From Chitinophaga costaii (GTDB taxonomy: Bacteria > Bacteroidota > Bacteroidia > Chitinophagales > Chitinophagaceae), in NCBI RefSeq assembly GCF_900094705.1, contig NZ_FMAR01000001.1, positions 248,001 through 312,000 on the forward strand: a stretch of DNA of 64,000 nucleotides, given 5' to 3'. Shown in pieces: positions 26,611 to 36,400 of the stretch. The stretch's first letter is position 1; every line of letters begins with the position of its first letter. The notes below the pieces were generated by a model that was not told the origin of the DNA, did no database searches, and saw only the letters and a list, made by a program, of their open reading frames with translations. The translations under genes and the position numbers were made by a program.

Positions 26611-27441
26611 CTACGCTACCACGGCGGTATTATCCGCATGTGCCAGGCTTTTGGAAAGTGTATATTTATCTAAGGGCAGGTAAATGTTGAATACAGATCG
26701 TAAAATAGCATCCCTTCCAAGGCCTTCCGGCACAATGGTCACCTGTTTTACCTGGCCGTGGGTACGCACCAGTTTATTGCCCACCAGGCTTACGCGGCCA
26801 CCATTTACCGGCAGGCTGCAAATCAGCGTTTGGCGGTATTTTGATTCTGGCGCGGTTTGCTTCCAGCGGTTCATAGGTTCAAAGTTGAACAGCGGGCGCG
26901 GAATGAGGGAAAATATAAAGTCAGGGGAGAATTTCTGCTTGGCATGGCTCCATTTGGATACCTGGTAATAAGACTGCCCGTCTACCACAATGCCATCGGT
27001 AATTACATATTCCGTGTGGCCGTCGTGCTGCACCAGGCCAGGCGTAATGGCCAGGGGTTGCAAGGCAAAATCGCCATAACCTACGTCTACCAGCCATTGC
27101 TGATCATCGAGGGTTACGCAGATAGCCAGGTGATCGAACTCCGGCCCATACCGAGGCCCCGATACCAGGCGGCCAGATATACGGCGCACGGTAAAACCCA
27201 CTGCCCGCAGCAAATGATAAAACAATTCATTTACCTCGTAGCAATAACCACCACGCTGATCGATCACTATTTTCTGGAAAAACTTTTTGGGAGACAGCAC
27301 AATAGGAATGCCGCAATAAATATCAATGTCTTCAAAGGGAACGTGAAGCACATGTAACCGCTGCAACTCTTGAAGCGTTGCGAGGTCCGGCTTTATTTCG
27401 CCGGTGTAATGGATGCGTGACAAATACTTTTCTAAGTTCAT
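26611..27441 (-). CDS. nat: Arylamine N-acetyltransferase
   Basis: 276 residues of the NAT family. The Cys-His-Asp triad is visible as Cys67 in RGGYCYEVN, His104 in EFDHLAI and Asp119 in LVDVGYGD. The N-terminal Y-L-x-R-I-x-Y segment and the FEDIDI motif are also typical. These enzymes transfer acetyl from acetyl-CoA to aromatic amines, hydrazines or related acceptors; natural substrates in Bacteroidota are unclear. It is the first gene of a two-gene unit with the ABC ATPase. No clear promoter element was seen in the 540 bp upstream. Confidence 0.93.
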   Translation of the reverse strand: MNLEKYLSRIHYTGEIKPDLATLQELQRLHVLHVPFEDIDIYCGIPIVLSPKKFFQKIVIDQRGGYCYEVNELFYHLLRAVGFTVRRISGRLVSGPRYGPEFDHLAICVTLDDQQWLVDVGYGDFALQPLAITPGLVQHDGHTEYVITDGIVVDGQSYYQVSKWSHAKQKFSPDFIFSLIPRPLFNFEPMNRWKQTAPESKYRQTLICSLPVNGGRVSLVGNKLVRTHGQVKQVTIVPEGLGRDAILRSVFNIYLPLDKYTLSKSLAHADNTAVVA

Positions 27442-27981
27442 AATGTTACGATAACCATGAGCAGCTTTTCAACTGAACATTTGCCATTAATTCATATCTC
27501 CGTTTCTATAGGAAAAAACCATCCGTAATTACAGGTCACTGTATTGCACCTTGATTGCAGTAGTAAAAGAGCTTCCTTTAATTGCGTTTCACAAATTTCT
27601 CTTAAATCTTCTCAATAATCAAATATTTCTCTATTTATCGCGTTGCGATTTTACAACTAGATTACATATGACATAAATAATTATATGGATTAAATAGATA
27701 TGAATGCGAAAATTTTATATGTGATAACAGGTAATTAGGCATAGCTGGTACCCTGGCGGTTTTGAACGGCCATTTCCACCGCAGAAAGCCCGGGAAAGGC
27801 CGGCCATTACTGCATGCAGCAGCACGCTGAAAGTGATGGACTGGTGGCTTAAAAGCGTCTTCTTTTCTTGTAAGATGATATGCCTGCTGAATAACCCTGG
27901 TCAGCAAAAGCAGGAACGCCACCACCTGGAATAATTACAGGGTGATGGCGCATGTTTGCCAGCAAATATTGCTGCCTTGTT
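27442..27981. other. 540-bp intergenic region without a recognisable gene
   Basis: Lies upstream of the N-acetyltransferase gene and downstream of the GH2 gene, both minus strand. The left half is AT-rich; the part at about 27740-27950 has gene-like base composition but only an unconvincing 87-codon frame, and could be a decayed gene. Confidence 0.45.
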
Positions 27982-30609
27982 TTACTCGATGGATACATAT
28001 TGCCTTGCTACATTCTGCCCGTACACTTCCACCAGGGCACCGGGGTGGTCCCCTACGGCGGCCCCGCTGATGGTGATGGTTTTACTACTGCCGGGTGCTA
28101 CGGTAATGTAGTTATCGCTGTAAAAGACGGGCAGTATCCGTTGCTTATCAGTTGCCTTTACTAAAGACAGGCGGTTAAAGAACGCCACCGGAGCGCCGGC
28201 AGGGTTACTCATGGTAACGGCTACAGTGCCAGCGCCGGCCTTGCGCGCGCGCAGCTGTATCTGGGCGGCAGGCATTTGTTGCAGCCCGCTGTATTGCCCA
28301 TTGGCATTGGGCAGCCAATATATATTTTCGTCTACCACTTCTTTTTTAAGGTTCAGTAACCGGAGGGAAAGGAAGGTGCCTACTTGAGCACGCAGGCCGT
28401 CTACCACCCTTTTCAGGGGCAGGTATTTTTGTACGCCAGTGGCAGGTGTTTCTACAAACAGTTGAGTGAGCAGGGTATCATGCCCCTGCATATCGTAGGC
28501 CTTTACTTCCAGCATCAGATCGCGGGTACGCTGAAAATGGTTGTTCACGATCTCCACCATGCCTTCTACCGGATCGTACATCACATGCAGCGGGGTGCCG
28601 CCGTTGCGCAGGCCATACAGGCAGGCATTGGGGTCCAGGTAATAATCGTACATCTGCCCGCGCAGGGCGCTCCAGGGGTTTTGCGTTTTCCAGATGATCA
28701 CCCCAGTATACCAGTCCCACATGTGGGCAGAGAAACCTTCCATCAGCGCGCGGTACTGATCGTAGTTAATGAGCTGCGCAGTGTTGGCCCACTGCTCCAG
28801 GTTTTTTTGCGGGCCATAGGCCGCATGAAAAGTATCGTAAGGAATGTATTTGTGATAGGCCCACACCGAGTCTGTTTTATGATGAACATCATCGGGCATC
28901 ACCAGGTTTTGTGCGGGCAAAAAGCGTTGCAGGGATAACAGGTCGCCCACGCCTACAGATCCTACTTCGGAGTTGAACGGGAATGTCCTGAAATGCCAGA
29001 AATGCGCCAGGGGCTGTATGGTATAAGGCCCGTCTCCATTGCCACCCAGGGTATTGTAAGACATACTGTCGCTGTTGGAATAATCGAAGAAATACCGGGT
29101 ATTGTCCAGCGTGGGCAGGATGGAATCTTTAATAGCATGAAAAATATCCTGCGGTGGGGTGATCTCGTTGCCCCCGCACCAGAAAGCCAGCGATGCATAG
29201 TTGCGCAGCAGCTTCACCTGGTCTGCTATACTGTTAACAAATAAAGCATGATCGTCGGGATACTGGCGGCGGGTAAGCTGGTCGTCTTTTTTCATCGGAT
29301 CTACCCAGCGCCCATTGCAGTCGCCCGACATCCAAAAGTCCTGGAATACCAGCAGGCCATAATGATCGCAGGCCTCAAAAAATTCGGGTCTTTCGGTAAG
29401 GCTGCCGCCCCATATGCGGATGAGGTTCAGGTTCATATCGCGGTGAAAACGCACCTCGGCATCGTAACGCTCCTTGCTGAAGCGGAACATGGCGTCGGAA
29501 GTAATCCAGTCGCCCCCTTTGATGAAGATCTTTTGTCCATTCACCGCCACTTCGCGACTGCCGGTATGGGTGTTCCAGGAAGTTTGTATTTCACGCACGC
29601 CTACTTCCACGGATGCTTCATCGCTGGAACTACCGTTTGTTACAAATGCCACGGTGGTATGATACAGTGGCTGATCGCCATAACCGGCGGGCCACCACAG
29701 GCGGGGATGTGGCAGGGTGAGTACGGGTAGCTGCACCGTGGTACTGGCGTGTGGGGCGATGGTTACGGCCTTCGATACGGTAATACCATCTATTGTATAG
29801 CGTAAGGTGCCGCTACAACTTTTGGCGCTAGCATTTTCCAGGTCGGCGGCCACTTCCAGGAGGGCGGGTGCCTGCAACTTTCCTGGCCAGCGCTGGCCGG
29901 GTACCTTGGTTACCACGTGAGGATCTTTCACCCGCACGGCCCCTGTTTTCTCAATCGTTACCTTATCCCAAATGCCGGTGTTCCGGTCGCGCATGGGCTG
30001 TATCCAATCCCATCCGGCGGTGTACTGTGGGCCTACGTTGCGGGCAATGGTGCCATCCCCACCCTGCCCCCCGTTTGGATTGCCGGGTACCGGTGCCGGA
30101 TATACGATAACGGCCAGTCGGTTTTTGCCCTGCCGGTTCAGGAAGGGGGTGATGTTATAGGTTTGGCGCAGGTAGGCACCAAAGTGGGTTGTTGCGTTTA
30201 AGCGATGGCCGTTCAGGAAAATATCACAGCCATCGTTCACCCCGCGAAAGTGCAGCCATACCTGGCCATCTGCTGCGGGTACTGTTTCGGTGAAGTCTTT
30301 TACAAACCAATAAGTATAATGATCCCGACCAGTGAAATAAATATCGGGAATCCGTTGATTGTTCATCCCATAAAAAGGATCGGGCACTTGTTTATTGTTC
30401 AGCAAGGTGGTAAGTACCGTACCGGGCACAGTGGCCGGCAGCCAGTCCTGCAAAGGGTATGTGGGGATGGAAATGGCTTCCCCGGCGGCTTTCACGCTGC
30501 CCAGGGCTTTACATTGCCAGCCACTGTTTAGCTCATAAGAATGTTGCTGGGCAGTTAATTGCAAACAGGTGAGTAATAGAAAGGTGGCGATCTTTAAAAT
30601 CCGGATCAT
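27982..30609 (-). CDS. GH2 glycoside hydrolase, exo-beta-D-glucosaminidase/beta-mannosidase type
   Basis: An exported 875-residue enzyme with a signal peptide (about 1-20). The order is N-terminal jelly roll with WLHFRGVNDGCDIFLNG, Ig-like domain, TIM barrel and C-terminal beta domains. The acid/base is Glu482 in WCGGNEITPP and the likely nucleophile Glu548 in FNSEVGSVG. This context, with the later MWDWYTGVIIWKTQNPW motif, resembles exo-beta-D-glucosaminidases (CsxA group) and related mannosidases more than beta-galactosidases. A chitosan-oligosaccharide or mannoside substrate is plausible but not proven. A -7 promoter element is at 30661-30668. Confidence 0.87.
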   Translation of the reverse strand: MIRILKIATFLLLTCLQLTAQQHSYELNSGWQCKALGSVKAAGEAISIPTYPLQDWLPATVPGTVLTTLLNNKQVPDPFYGMNNQRIPDIYFTGRDHYTYWFVKDFTETVPAADGQVWLHFRGVNDGCDIFLNGHRLNATTHFGAYLRQTYNITPFLNRQGKNRLAVIVYPAPVPGNPNGGQGGDGTIARNVGPQYTAGWDWIQPMRDRNTGIWDKVTIEKTGAVRVKDPHVVTKVPGQRWPGKLQAPALLEVAADLENASAKSCSGTLRYTIDGITVSKAVTIAPHASTTVQLPVLTLPHPRLWWPAGYGDQPLYHTTVAFVTNGSSSDEASVEVGVREIQTSWNTHTGSREVAVNGQKIFIKGGDWITSDAMFRFSKERYDAEVRFHRDMNLNLIRIWGGSLTERPEFFEACDHYGLLVFQDFWMSGDCNGRWVDPMKKDDQLTRRQYPDDHALFVNSIADQVKLLRNYASLAFWCGGNEITPPQDIFHAIKDSILPTLDNTRYFFDYSNSDSMSYNTLGGNGDGPYTIQPLAHFWHFRTFPFNSEVGSVGVGDLLSLQRFLPAQNLVMPDDVHHKTDSVWAYHKYIPYDTFHAAYGPQKNLEQWANTAQLINYDQYRALMEGFSAHMWDWYTGVIIWKTQNPWSALRGQMYDYYLDPNACLYGLRNGGTPLHVMYDPVEGMVEIVNNHFQRTRDLMLEVKAYDMQGHDTLLTQLFVETPATGVQKYLPLKRVVDGLRAQVGTFLSLRLLNLKKEVVDENIYWLPNANGQYSGLQQMPAAQIQLRARKAGAGTVAVTMSNPAGAPVAFFNRLSLVKATDKQRILPVFYSDNYITVAPGSSKTITISGAAVGDHPGALVEVYGQNVARQYVSIE

Positions 30610-30660
30610 GTTGTTAGTAATTTATGCGGGCCGTAGTTTCCGTGATGTATTTGTAGGGCA

Positions 30661-30668
30661 CAAATATA
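30661..30668 (-). promoter_or_regulatory. Possible -7 element (TATATTTG) of the GH2 gene
   Basis: On the minus strand it fits TAnnTTTG and gives a leader of about 45-50 nt. No TTTG stands 19-21 bp upstream. Confidence 0.45.
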
Positions 30669-30700
30669 ATACAACCGCTTAGGAAGGGTTAAAAATAAAA

Positions 30701-30736
30701 GCGGGTCGTACGGGGCTTTCACCTGGTGCGACCCGC
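30701..30736 (-). terminator. Orphan terminator-like hairpin
   Basis: GCGGGTCG/CGACCCGC stem (30701-30708 with 30729-30736), 20-nt loop; on the minus strand TTTTATTTTTAA follows. No minus-strand gene precedes it, so it may end a small or antisense transcript or be a remnant. Confidence 0.5.
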
Positions 30737-30952
30737 AGGGGTTTAGCGATGTAGATTTTGTTGCGTTGTAACCTTCGCCGGCAGCCGGCCTTTATAAGAT
30801 GGGGGATAATAAAACCTTCTGCATTTATTTTAAAAATACTAAAACTTTTCTGCAAAAAATGTATTTTTAATCTAAATAATACAAAAAAAGGCATTTTACA
30901 TCCTTTTTTTTCAACCAATTGCCAATTCCTGCTCATTTATTAACCACCTAAC

Positions 30953-31447
30953 ATGGATAAAAACAAGTTGCCTGTTAAAAAAGACATGGCGATGGACGAA
31001 CTGGATTTTGCCATGCTGGCTTTTTTGCAGCAGGATGGCAGAACCTCTTTCACGGTAATAGCCGAAAAGCTCAACGTATCGGTTGGTACGGTGCGAACGC
31101 GTTTTAACCGTTTGCTGGAAGAAGGGATCTTGAGCATCATTGGCCGGGTAGATCCGGCTAAGGTGGGTTTTCATTGTTATGCTCACATTGCCGTATTTGT
31201 ACGCCCAGCCACCCTCAAGGAAACGGTTGCTAAAAAAATAGCCCGGCTGCCGGAAGTAAGTTTTCTGGCAGGCACTTCCGGCGACTACGACCTGGAGGTG
31301 GATGTAATGTGCCGCGATAACGATCACCTGCAAACTTTCATCAATAAAGTAGCGGCCATTGAAGGAGTACACCAGACCAAAACCGCCATTTATTTTAAAG
31401 TATATAAGTACGCCCCGCCAGACCTGGATTTGCTGAAAGCGGAGTAA
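30953..31447 (+). CDS. Lrp/AsnC-family transcriptional regulator
   Basis: 164 residues. The N-terminal helix-turn-helix (about 15-65: LDFAMLAFLQQDGRTSFTVIAEKLNVSVGTVRTRFNRL in overlapping pieces) is followed by the linker IIGRVDPAKVG and a RAM/AsnC ligand-binding domain with the G-x-Y-D-L-E-V core. Such proteins sense amino acids or related compounds as octamers and act locally or globally. It starts 343 bp from the divergent GH2 gene. Its target cannot be read from sequence; the next two genes on the strand follow at short distance but have no evident link. Confidence 0.92.
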   Translation: MDKNKLPVKKDMAMDELDFAMLAFLQQDGRTSFTVIAEKLNVSVGTVRTRFNRLLEEGILSIIGRVDPAKVGFHCYAHIAVFVRPATLKETVAKKIARLPEVSFLAGTSGDYDLEVDVMCRDNDHLQTFINKVAAIEGVHQTKTAIYFKVYKYAPPDLDLLKAE

Positions 31448-31493
31448 GCGATTTTAACAAGCTTTAAACGAGGGCTTTCCTTATATTGCCACC

Positions 31494-31796
31494 ATGGCTC
31501 CGGATAATAAATCTCCCCATATTTTAAACACTTCGGCAAACCTGCTTGGGTTTTGCCTGATTGTACTTACCTCCATTAAAGTGGCCAAATTTAACCAGGC
31601 TACGATTATCGACGACCTTACCGGCGTGGCGGCTATTCTGCTCATTGCCAGTTGCATACTATCCTTTCTTTCTATGCGGGCCACCCACCACAGCAACAGC
31701 CGCAAAATGGAAGTGATGGCGGAATATATTTTCCTGATTGCATTGGTATGCCTGGGCATTACCATTGCATTGGTATCCTTCAATTTATTGGCCTGA
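31494..31796 (+). CDS. Small membrane protein of unknown function
   Basis: 100 residues with three predicted membrane helices (about 15-30, 42-62 and 76-98) and a short positively charged loop (RATHHSNSRK) before the third. No family recognised. It starts 46 bp after the AsnC regulator gene and ends 10 bp before the DUF2625 gene, so the three may share a transcript. Codon pattern and compact spacing support a real gene. Confidence 0.65.
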   Translation: MAPDNKSPHILNTSANLLGFCLIVLTSIKVAKFNQATIIDDLTGVAAILLIASCILSFLSMRATHHSNSRKMEVMAEYIFLIALVCLGITIALVSFNLLA

Positions 31797-31806
31797 TGTA
31801 TTTGCC

Positions 31807-32487
31807 ATGAAAAGCTTAGAAACTCTTGTAAATACCACTGAGCCTGGATGGCCCCTGGTGGAAAAATGGATTGCTGCCGCCACCAATCTGGTAGAAGTGC
31901 TTCCCTGCGATCTTGGCAGGGCGGCCACGGCTTTGTACCAAACGCAGGTGTCTACCCGTTCGCCCATGGGTGCTATCATTTACGCCACGGGCGGTATTTT
32001 AATAGATCATGGGTGGCTGCGCATCCTGGCATCCGGTCATGAACGCCTGCACCGCAGCCTGCCGGTGTGGAACCTGGGCAAAAGTTTTGAACACCCTGGC
32101 GAAGCACCCGGCTTTTTACTCGTGGCCGATGATGTAATGGGCGGCTTATTTGCCATCAATGGCGGCGCACTGGGCGACGATGCCGGCAAATTATATTACC
32201 TGGCGCCAGATACCATGCAGTGGGAAGCCATGGATGTTACCTACAGCGGCTTCCTCAATTTCTGTTTTAATGGCAACCTGGCCAAGTTTTACCAAAACCT
32301 GCGCTGGCCTGGTTGGGAAGTAGCCGTAGCTGCGCTGGATGGCGATACGGTGTTTAATTGTTTTCCCTTTCTCTGGACCAAAGAAGGTAAAGATATAACC
32401 CAGGTAACGCGACGGCCTATGCTGGCAGAAGATCAATACCAGTTAAATATGGAATTGCGGAAACAGATGGGTGGGCAAGTTACCTGA
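31807..32487 (+). CDS. DUF2625 family protein
   Basis: 226 residues from ATG 31807 (MKSLETLVNTTEPGWPLVEKWI); the longer frame from 31738 overlaps the membrane protein gene. The sequence matches the DUF2625 layout: an N-terminal helix with E-P-G-W, then the beta-rich part with GILIDHGWLRILASGH, L-L-V-A-D-D-V-M-GG-L-F-A-I-N-GG, and W-P-G-W-E. Function unknown; predicted cytoplasmic. The 69-bp gap to the convergent SprF gene shows no clear terminator. Confidence 0.85.
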   Translation: MKSLETLVNTTEPGWPLVEKWIAAATNLVEVLPCDLGRAATALYQTQVSTRSPMGAIIYATGGILIDHGWLRILASGHERLHRSLPVWNLGKSFEHPGEAPGFLLVADDVMGGLFAINGGALGDDAGKLYYLAPDTMQWEAMDVTYSGFLNFCFNGNLAKFYQNLRWPGWEVAVAALDGDTVFNCFPFLWTKEGKDITQVTRRPMLAEDQYQLNMELRKQMGGQVT

Positions 32488-32556
32488 AAGTGGTTTCAGT
32501 GGAATGATACATTTATTTAAAAACAATCCACGAAGAAAGCTAGAAAGCTACTTCCT

Positions 32557-33477
32557 TTATTTAAACAAATGTAGCGCCAGTCCTATTTCAAAAGTACCAT
32601 CTACATACGTCTTAATCCCCCCCGTCTGCGAAGTATATAGGGCCTGCAAGGTCACTGTTTTCAGGATATTAAACCCTACCCCTGCCGTAACACTACCAGC
32701 GGTATGGTACAGCAGCATAATATTACCTATATCATGAAAGAAGCGCACATTAACCCCCACATCGAAGATGGCGGCATAGCCTCGCACGCCCCGGTAGGCC
32801 ACTTTGGGCGTGATGCTGCTGATGGTGGTGTTTACATCAAATTTATATTCGGCGGCGGTGTAATAAAGACTGCCGCCGTCTACGGTTTTGGTATCGCCGG
32901 TAAAGAGACTGCGCACGTTGGGCAAAGCGGCTTGCAGGGTGAAATGATCGTTGGTATAAGCCGCGCCAAACTCGCCTTCAAAAAAATTATCGCGGCGGTT
33001 GTACTTGCCAATGGAAGGGTCGTTGGGATCTGCATCTAGCTTGTTAACGTCCAGGTGTTGCAGGTCCAGGGCCAGCGACAGGGCCAGGCTGAGCTGCGCA
33101 TGTTGCTGCCCTAGCGGCACGCGGTAGGCGTAGGTGAAAGCGCCGCGTGTGCGGTCTATCAAGCCTGCCTCATCACTCATTAAATGAAAGCCGATGCCTA
33201 CCCGGTTACTCACCTGGTAATCTGCTGTAAGGTACTTGGTAACTGGTGCGCCATTGATCTCGTTCCACTGCTTGCGATAGGCAATGTTTACATGCAGGCC
33301 GGTATCTATACCTGCCATAGCAGGATTGGCCAGAAATTGATTCTGAAAATATTGGGTACCCGAAGGCTCCAGCAGGGCCTGGGTTTGATTAAACGACTGT
33401 GCAGCCGCAGTGCCGCCCAGGCCCGCCAGCAGCGTGCAGCCTAAGAACAGGCGGATGTAGCGGTTCAGTTGCTTCAT
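32557..33477 (-). CDS. PorP/SprF-family outer membrane protein of Type IX secretion
   Basis: 306 residues with a signal peptide (cut after AAA, about residue 26). The F-L-A-N-P-A-M-A-G motif early in the mature protein and alternating amphipathic strands to a terminal Phe-Lys are typical of PorP/SprF. In Flavobacterium, SprF-like partners are needed for secretion or attachment of the neighbouring protein with a type B C-terminal domain. Here the gene begins 4 bp after the stop of the large repeat protein, an arrangement that pairs the two. Predicted 14-stranded outer-membrane barrel. Confidence 0.92.
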   Translation of the reverse strand: MKQLNRYIRLFLGCTLLAGLGGTAAAQSFNQTQALLEPSGTQYFQNQFLANPAMAGIDTGLHVNIAYRKQWNEINGAPVTKYLTADYQVSNRVGIGFHLMSDEAGLIDRTRGAFTYAYRVPLGQQHAQLSLALSLALDLQHLDVNKLDADPNDPSIGKYNRRDNFFEGEFGAAYTNDHFTLQAALPNVRSLFTGDTKTVDGGSLYYTAAEYKFDVNTTISSITPKVAYRGVRGYAAIFDVGVNVRFFHDIGNIMLLYHTAGSVTAGVGFNILKTVTLQALYTSQTGGIKTYVDGTFEIGLALHLFK

Positions 33478-33481
33478 GGTA

Positions 33482-36400
33482 TTATTTTAAAATGTCCCGG
33501 ACAATGGTAATAAACCCTTTTACCGGCGGTAAGCCTGCCACCACGATCACGTAGTAATAAGTGCCTTCTGCCAGTGGTTGCCCATTGGCTGTGCCGCCCC
33601 AATCGTTTTTGTAGTTTTTGGAATAGTATACCACGCGGCCGGCGCGGTCAAAAATGGTGACTTCATTATCCGGGTAATAATCCAGGTTCCGCACTATCCA
33701 TTTATCGTTGCGGCCATCGCCATTGGGCGACAGGAAGTTGGTTGCTGTGATATGTGTCAGGTCTTCCACCTTCACCTTATATTCCGAGGTAATACTGCAC
33801 CCAACATCGTTAGTAGCAGTTACTTCATAGGTGGTCGTTTCCGTGGGCCTGGCCTCCAGGGTGGCCCCTTCATCACCGGTACTCCAGCGGTAGGTGCTTA
33901 CCCCGGGCGCATCCGCTGTGAGTACAATGCTTTGACCCAGGCTGATGGTACTGTCTGGCCGGGGACTGGTAATGACAACTACCGGAAGCAGGTTAATGTT
34001 CATTCCGAAGGTAATACGCAGGCTGTCGGTGCCACCATAGGCCGTACCACCATTGTCTTTCAGCGTTACGGTAAGGTTTACATGACCGCTTACACCGGGC
34101 TTTAGCTGATAGCTAATGAGGCCTGTATTGCTGATGGTAAGGCTGTTGAAGTAAGGCAGACCGGCGCTGATGGTACAAGTGAGCGTTTGCCCTGCTTCTA
34201 CCGGCGATACCCCACTGAGTTGCAACGACTGCATGCCGGTAGATACACAAACTTGCTGTTCGGCTACCGGGTCTAGCACGGGGGCCTTGTTGATCACCGG
34301 CACCACATTAATTAGTATGGTAGCCGGCAAGCTGGTATTAAAGTCGTCTGAAACTGTTACCGTAATTGTTACGGTGGTGGCTACTTTGGCGTCCAGCAGG
34401 GCCATGTCTTTCACGACGATCTTGCCGGTACTAGGATCCATGCCGAATGCGCCGGAATTGTCTGTTACAATCGTCCACTGTTGCAAGAGGCCGCCACCGG
34501 ATATACCGCTGGGTGTTCCTACAAAAGTGCCTACCGGGCTATGTTCTTCCACCTGCAACGTGAGCGGGGTATGGATGACCGGCGGCGTAAGTCCGGTTCT
34601 AATGGAGAGGGTATTGGAAGCCGTATTACCATTGTTGCCGATATTCTGTGCCATGTCTGCTGGCAGGTCAATCGTCACCGCGCCGGAAGCTAAAGGCTGT
34701 ATTTGCAAAGTGTAGGTAATGTGGTCGGTGGTTTGCAGGTTGCTGGCGCTGGCACTGGTCATCACAAATTCGGAGGCCAGCAGGCCTGTTACCGCCTCGC
34801 TGAAAGTAATGGTAATGGTGAATGGCCCATTGGCCTTGGCGGGGCCAGTGAGGGTCACGGAAGGATGTATGGCATTCACGAAAACCTGGCTGGTATTGCC
34901 TATGTGCTGCAAAGTTACGAGGGCCGTTATGCCAGTAAGCCCTTCGATGGTGCCCGTGTTCAGGGCAATGCTGCTGCCCAGTGCAATACCATCCATATCG
35001 TAATCGCCTTCCTGCACCTGGTACTGGAAGGTAAGCGTGGTGGTGCCGGAACCGCCCACCAGGTCGGCGTTGCCTGTTTTGCTGCCAATGATTACCGGGA
35101 GTGTGGGGGCGCCAGTAATGACTACATTTTTATTGAAGGTCACGGTAAATTGCAGGGTGGAACCACCATTATACGTACCGTTTGCCGGCACGGCTACCGA
35201 TGTAATGTAGGGGGCAGAAAGATCGGCGGTGGTGCTGGCCACATTGGAGGCGGTGTTGCCATTGTCACCTACATTTACTGCCTTATCTGCCGGCAGGGAA
35301 ATGCTCACCGTGCCGCTGGCATTGGGTGTCAGTTGTACGGTATAGGTAATATTGTCGGAAGTTTGCAGGTTGCTGATGCTGCCATTCACCAGGGCAAAAT
35401 CGATGAGCGTGAGGCCGGTTACAGCTTCGCTGAAAGTAATGGTGCAGGTAAATGGTCCGCTGGGCGATGCCGGCAGCGCTGCGATCACCACGGAAGGATG
35501 TTGCGTGTTTACCAGTACGCCGGCGCTGCTGGCTACGTTTTGTAAGGTAAGGCCGGCAGTATTGCCTGCTTCATCGGTGATAGCCCCGCCATTCAATCCC
35601 AGGCTGGTACCGAGGGCAATGCCGTCTGCATCGTTCTCGCCGTTTTGTATAGTGTAGGTAAATACCAATAGCTGGCTGCCGCTGCCGCTCATATAGTTGG
35701 CCTGCACGGTTTGGGCCCCTATGATAACAGGCAGTTGCGGGGTGCCGGTAATGACCACGTTTTCGCTGTAATGCACCGTAAATGTGAGTACGTTGGTAGC
35801 ATGGTAGGTATGGGTGGCCGGCACTTCCACCTGGGTGATGACCGGCGCCGTAATGTCGGCGTCTACGCCAAGCTGATTGGAGGCGGCATTGATATTATTG
35901 GCCGCACTCAAGGTCATGCCGGCGGGCAGCGACAGCGTTATAGCCCCGGTGGTGGCGGGCGATACCAGTATGGTATAGGTTATATTGTCGCTGGTCTGTA
36001 GATTGCTCAGGGAAGCATTGCCCACTACAAAATCAGACAGGGCCAGGCCAGTCACCGCTTCACTAAAAGTAACCGTTACTGTAAAGGGGCCATTTACCAA
36101 ACTCGCGGCGGTAGTAAGAGTTACTGTAGTATGCTGGGTGTTTACCAGCACGTGGGTAGTACTGGCCACGTTTTGCAGGGTAAGGCTGGCGGTATTGCCT
36201 GCTACATCCTTTATGGTAGCGGTGTTCAGTACCAGGCTATTACCCAGGGCAATGCCGTCCATATCCTGGTTGCCGTCTTGCACCGCGTAGGAAAAAACAA
36301 GTATGTCCGTACCACTGCCGCTTACATAGCTGGCCTGCACGGTTTGTGTACCGATGATGACGGGCAATACAGGCACCCCAATTATTACTACCGGCTCGCT

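Noticed and set aside
27662-27925. 87-codon minus-strand frame in the 540-bp gap
   Set aside because: Composition and lack of motifs do not support a gene; at most a decayed remnant.
30679-30936. 85-codon minus-strand frame between GH2 and AsnC genes
   Set aside because: It crosses the orphan terminator hairpin and is AT-driven low-complexity sequence.
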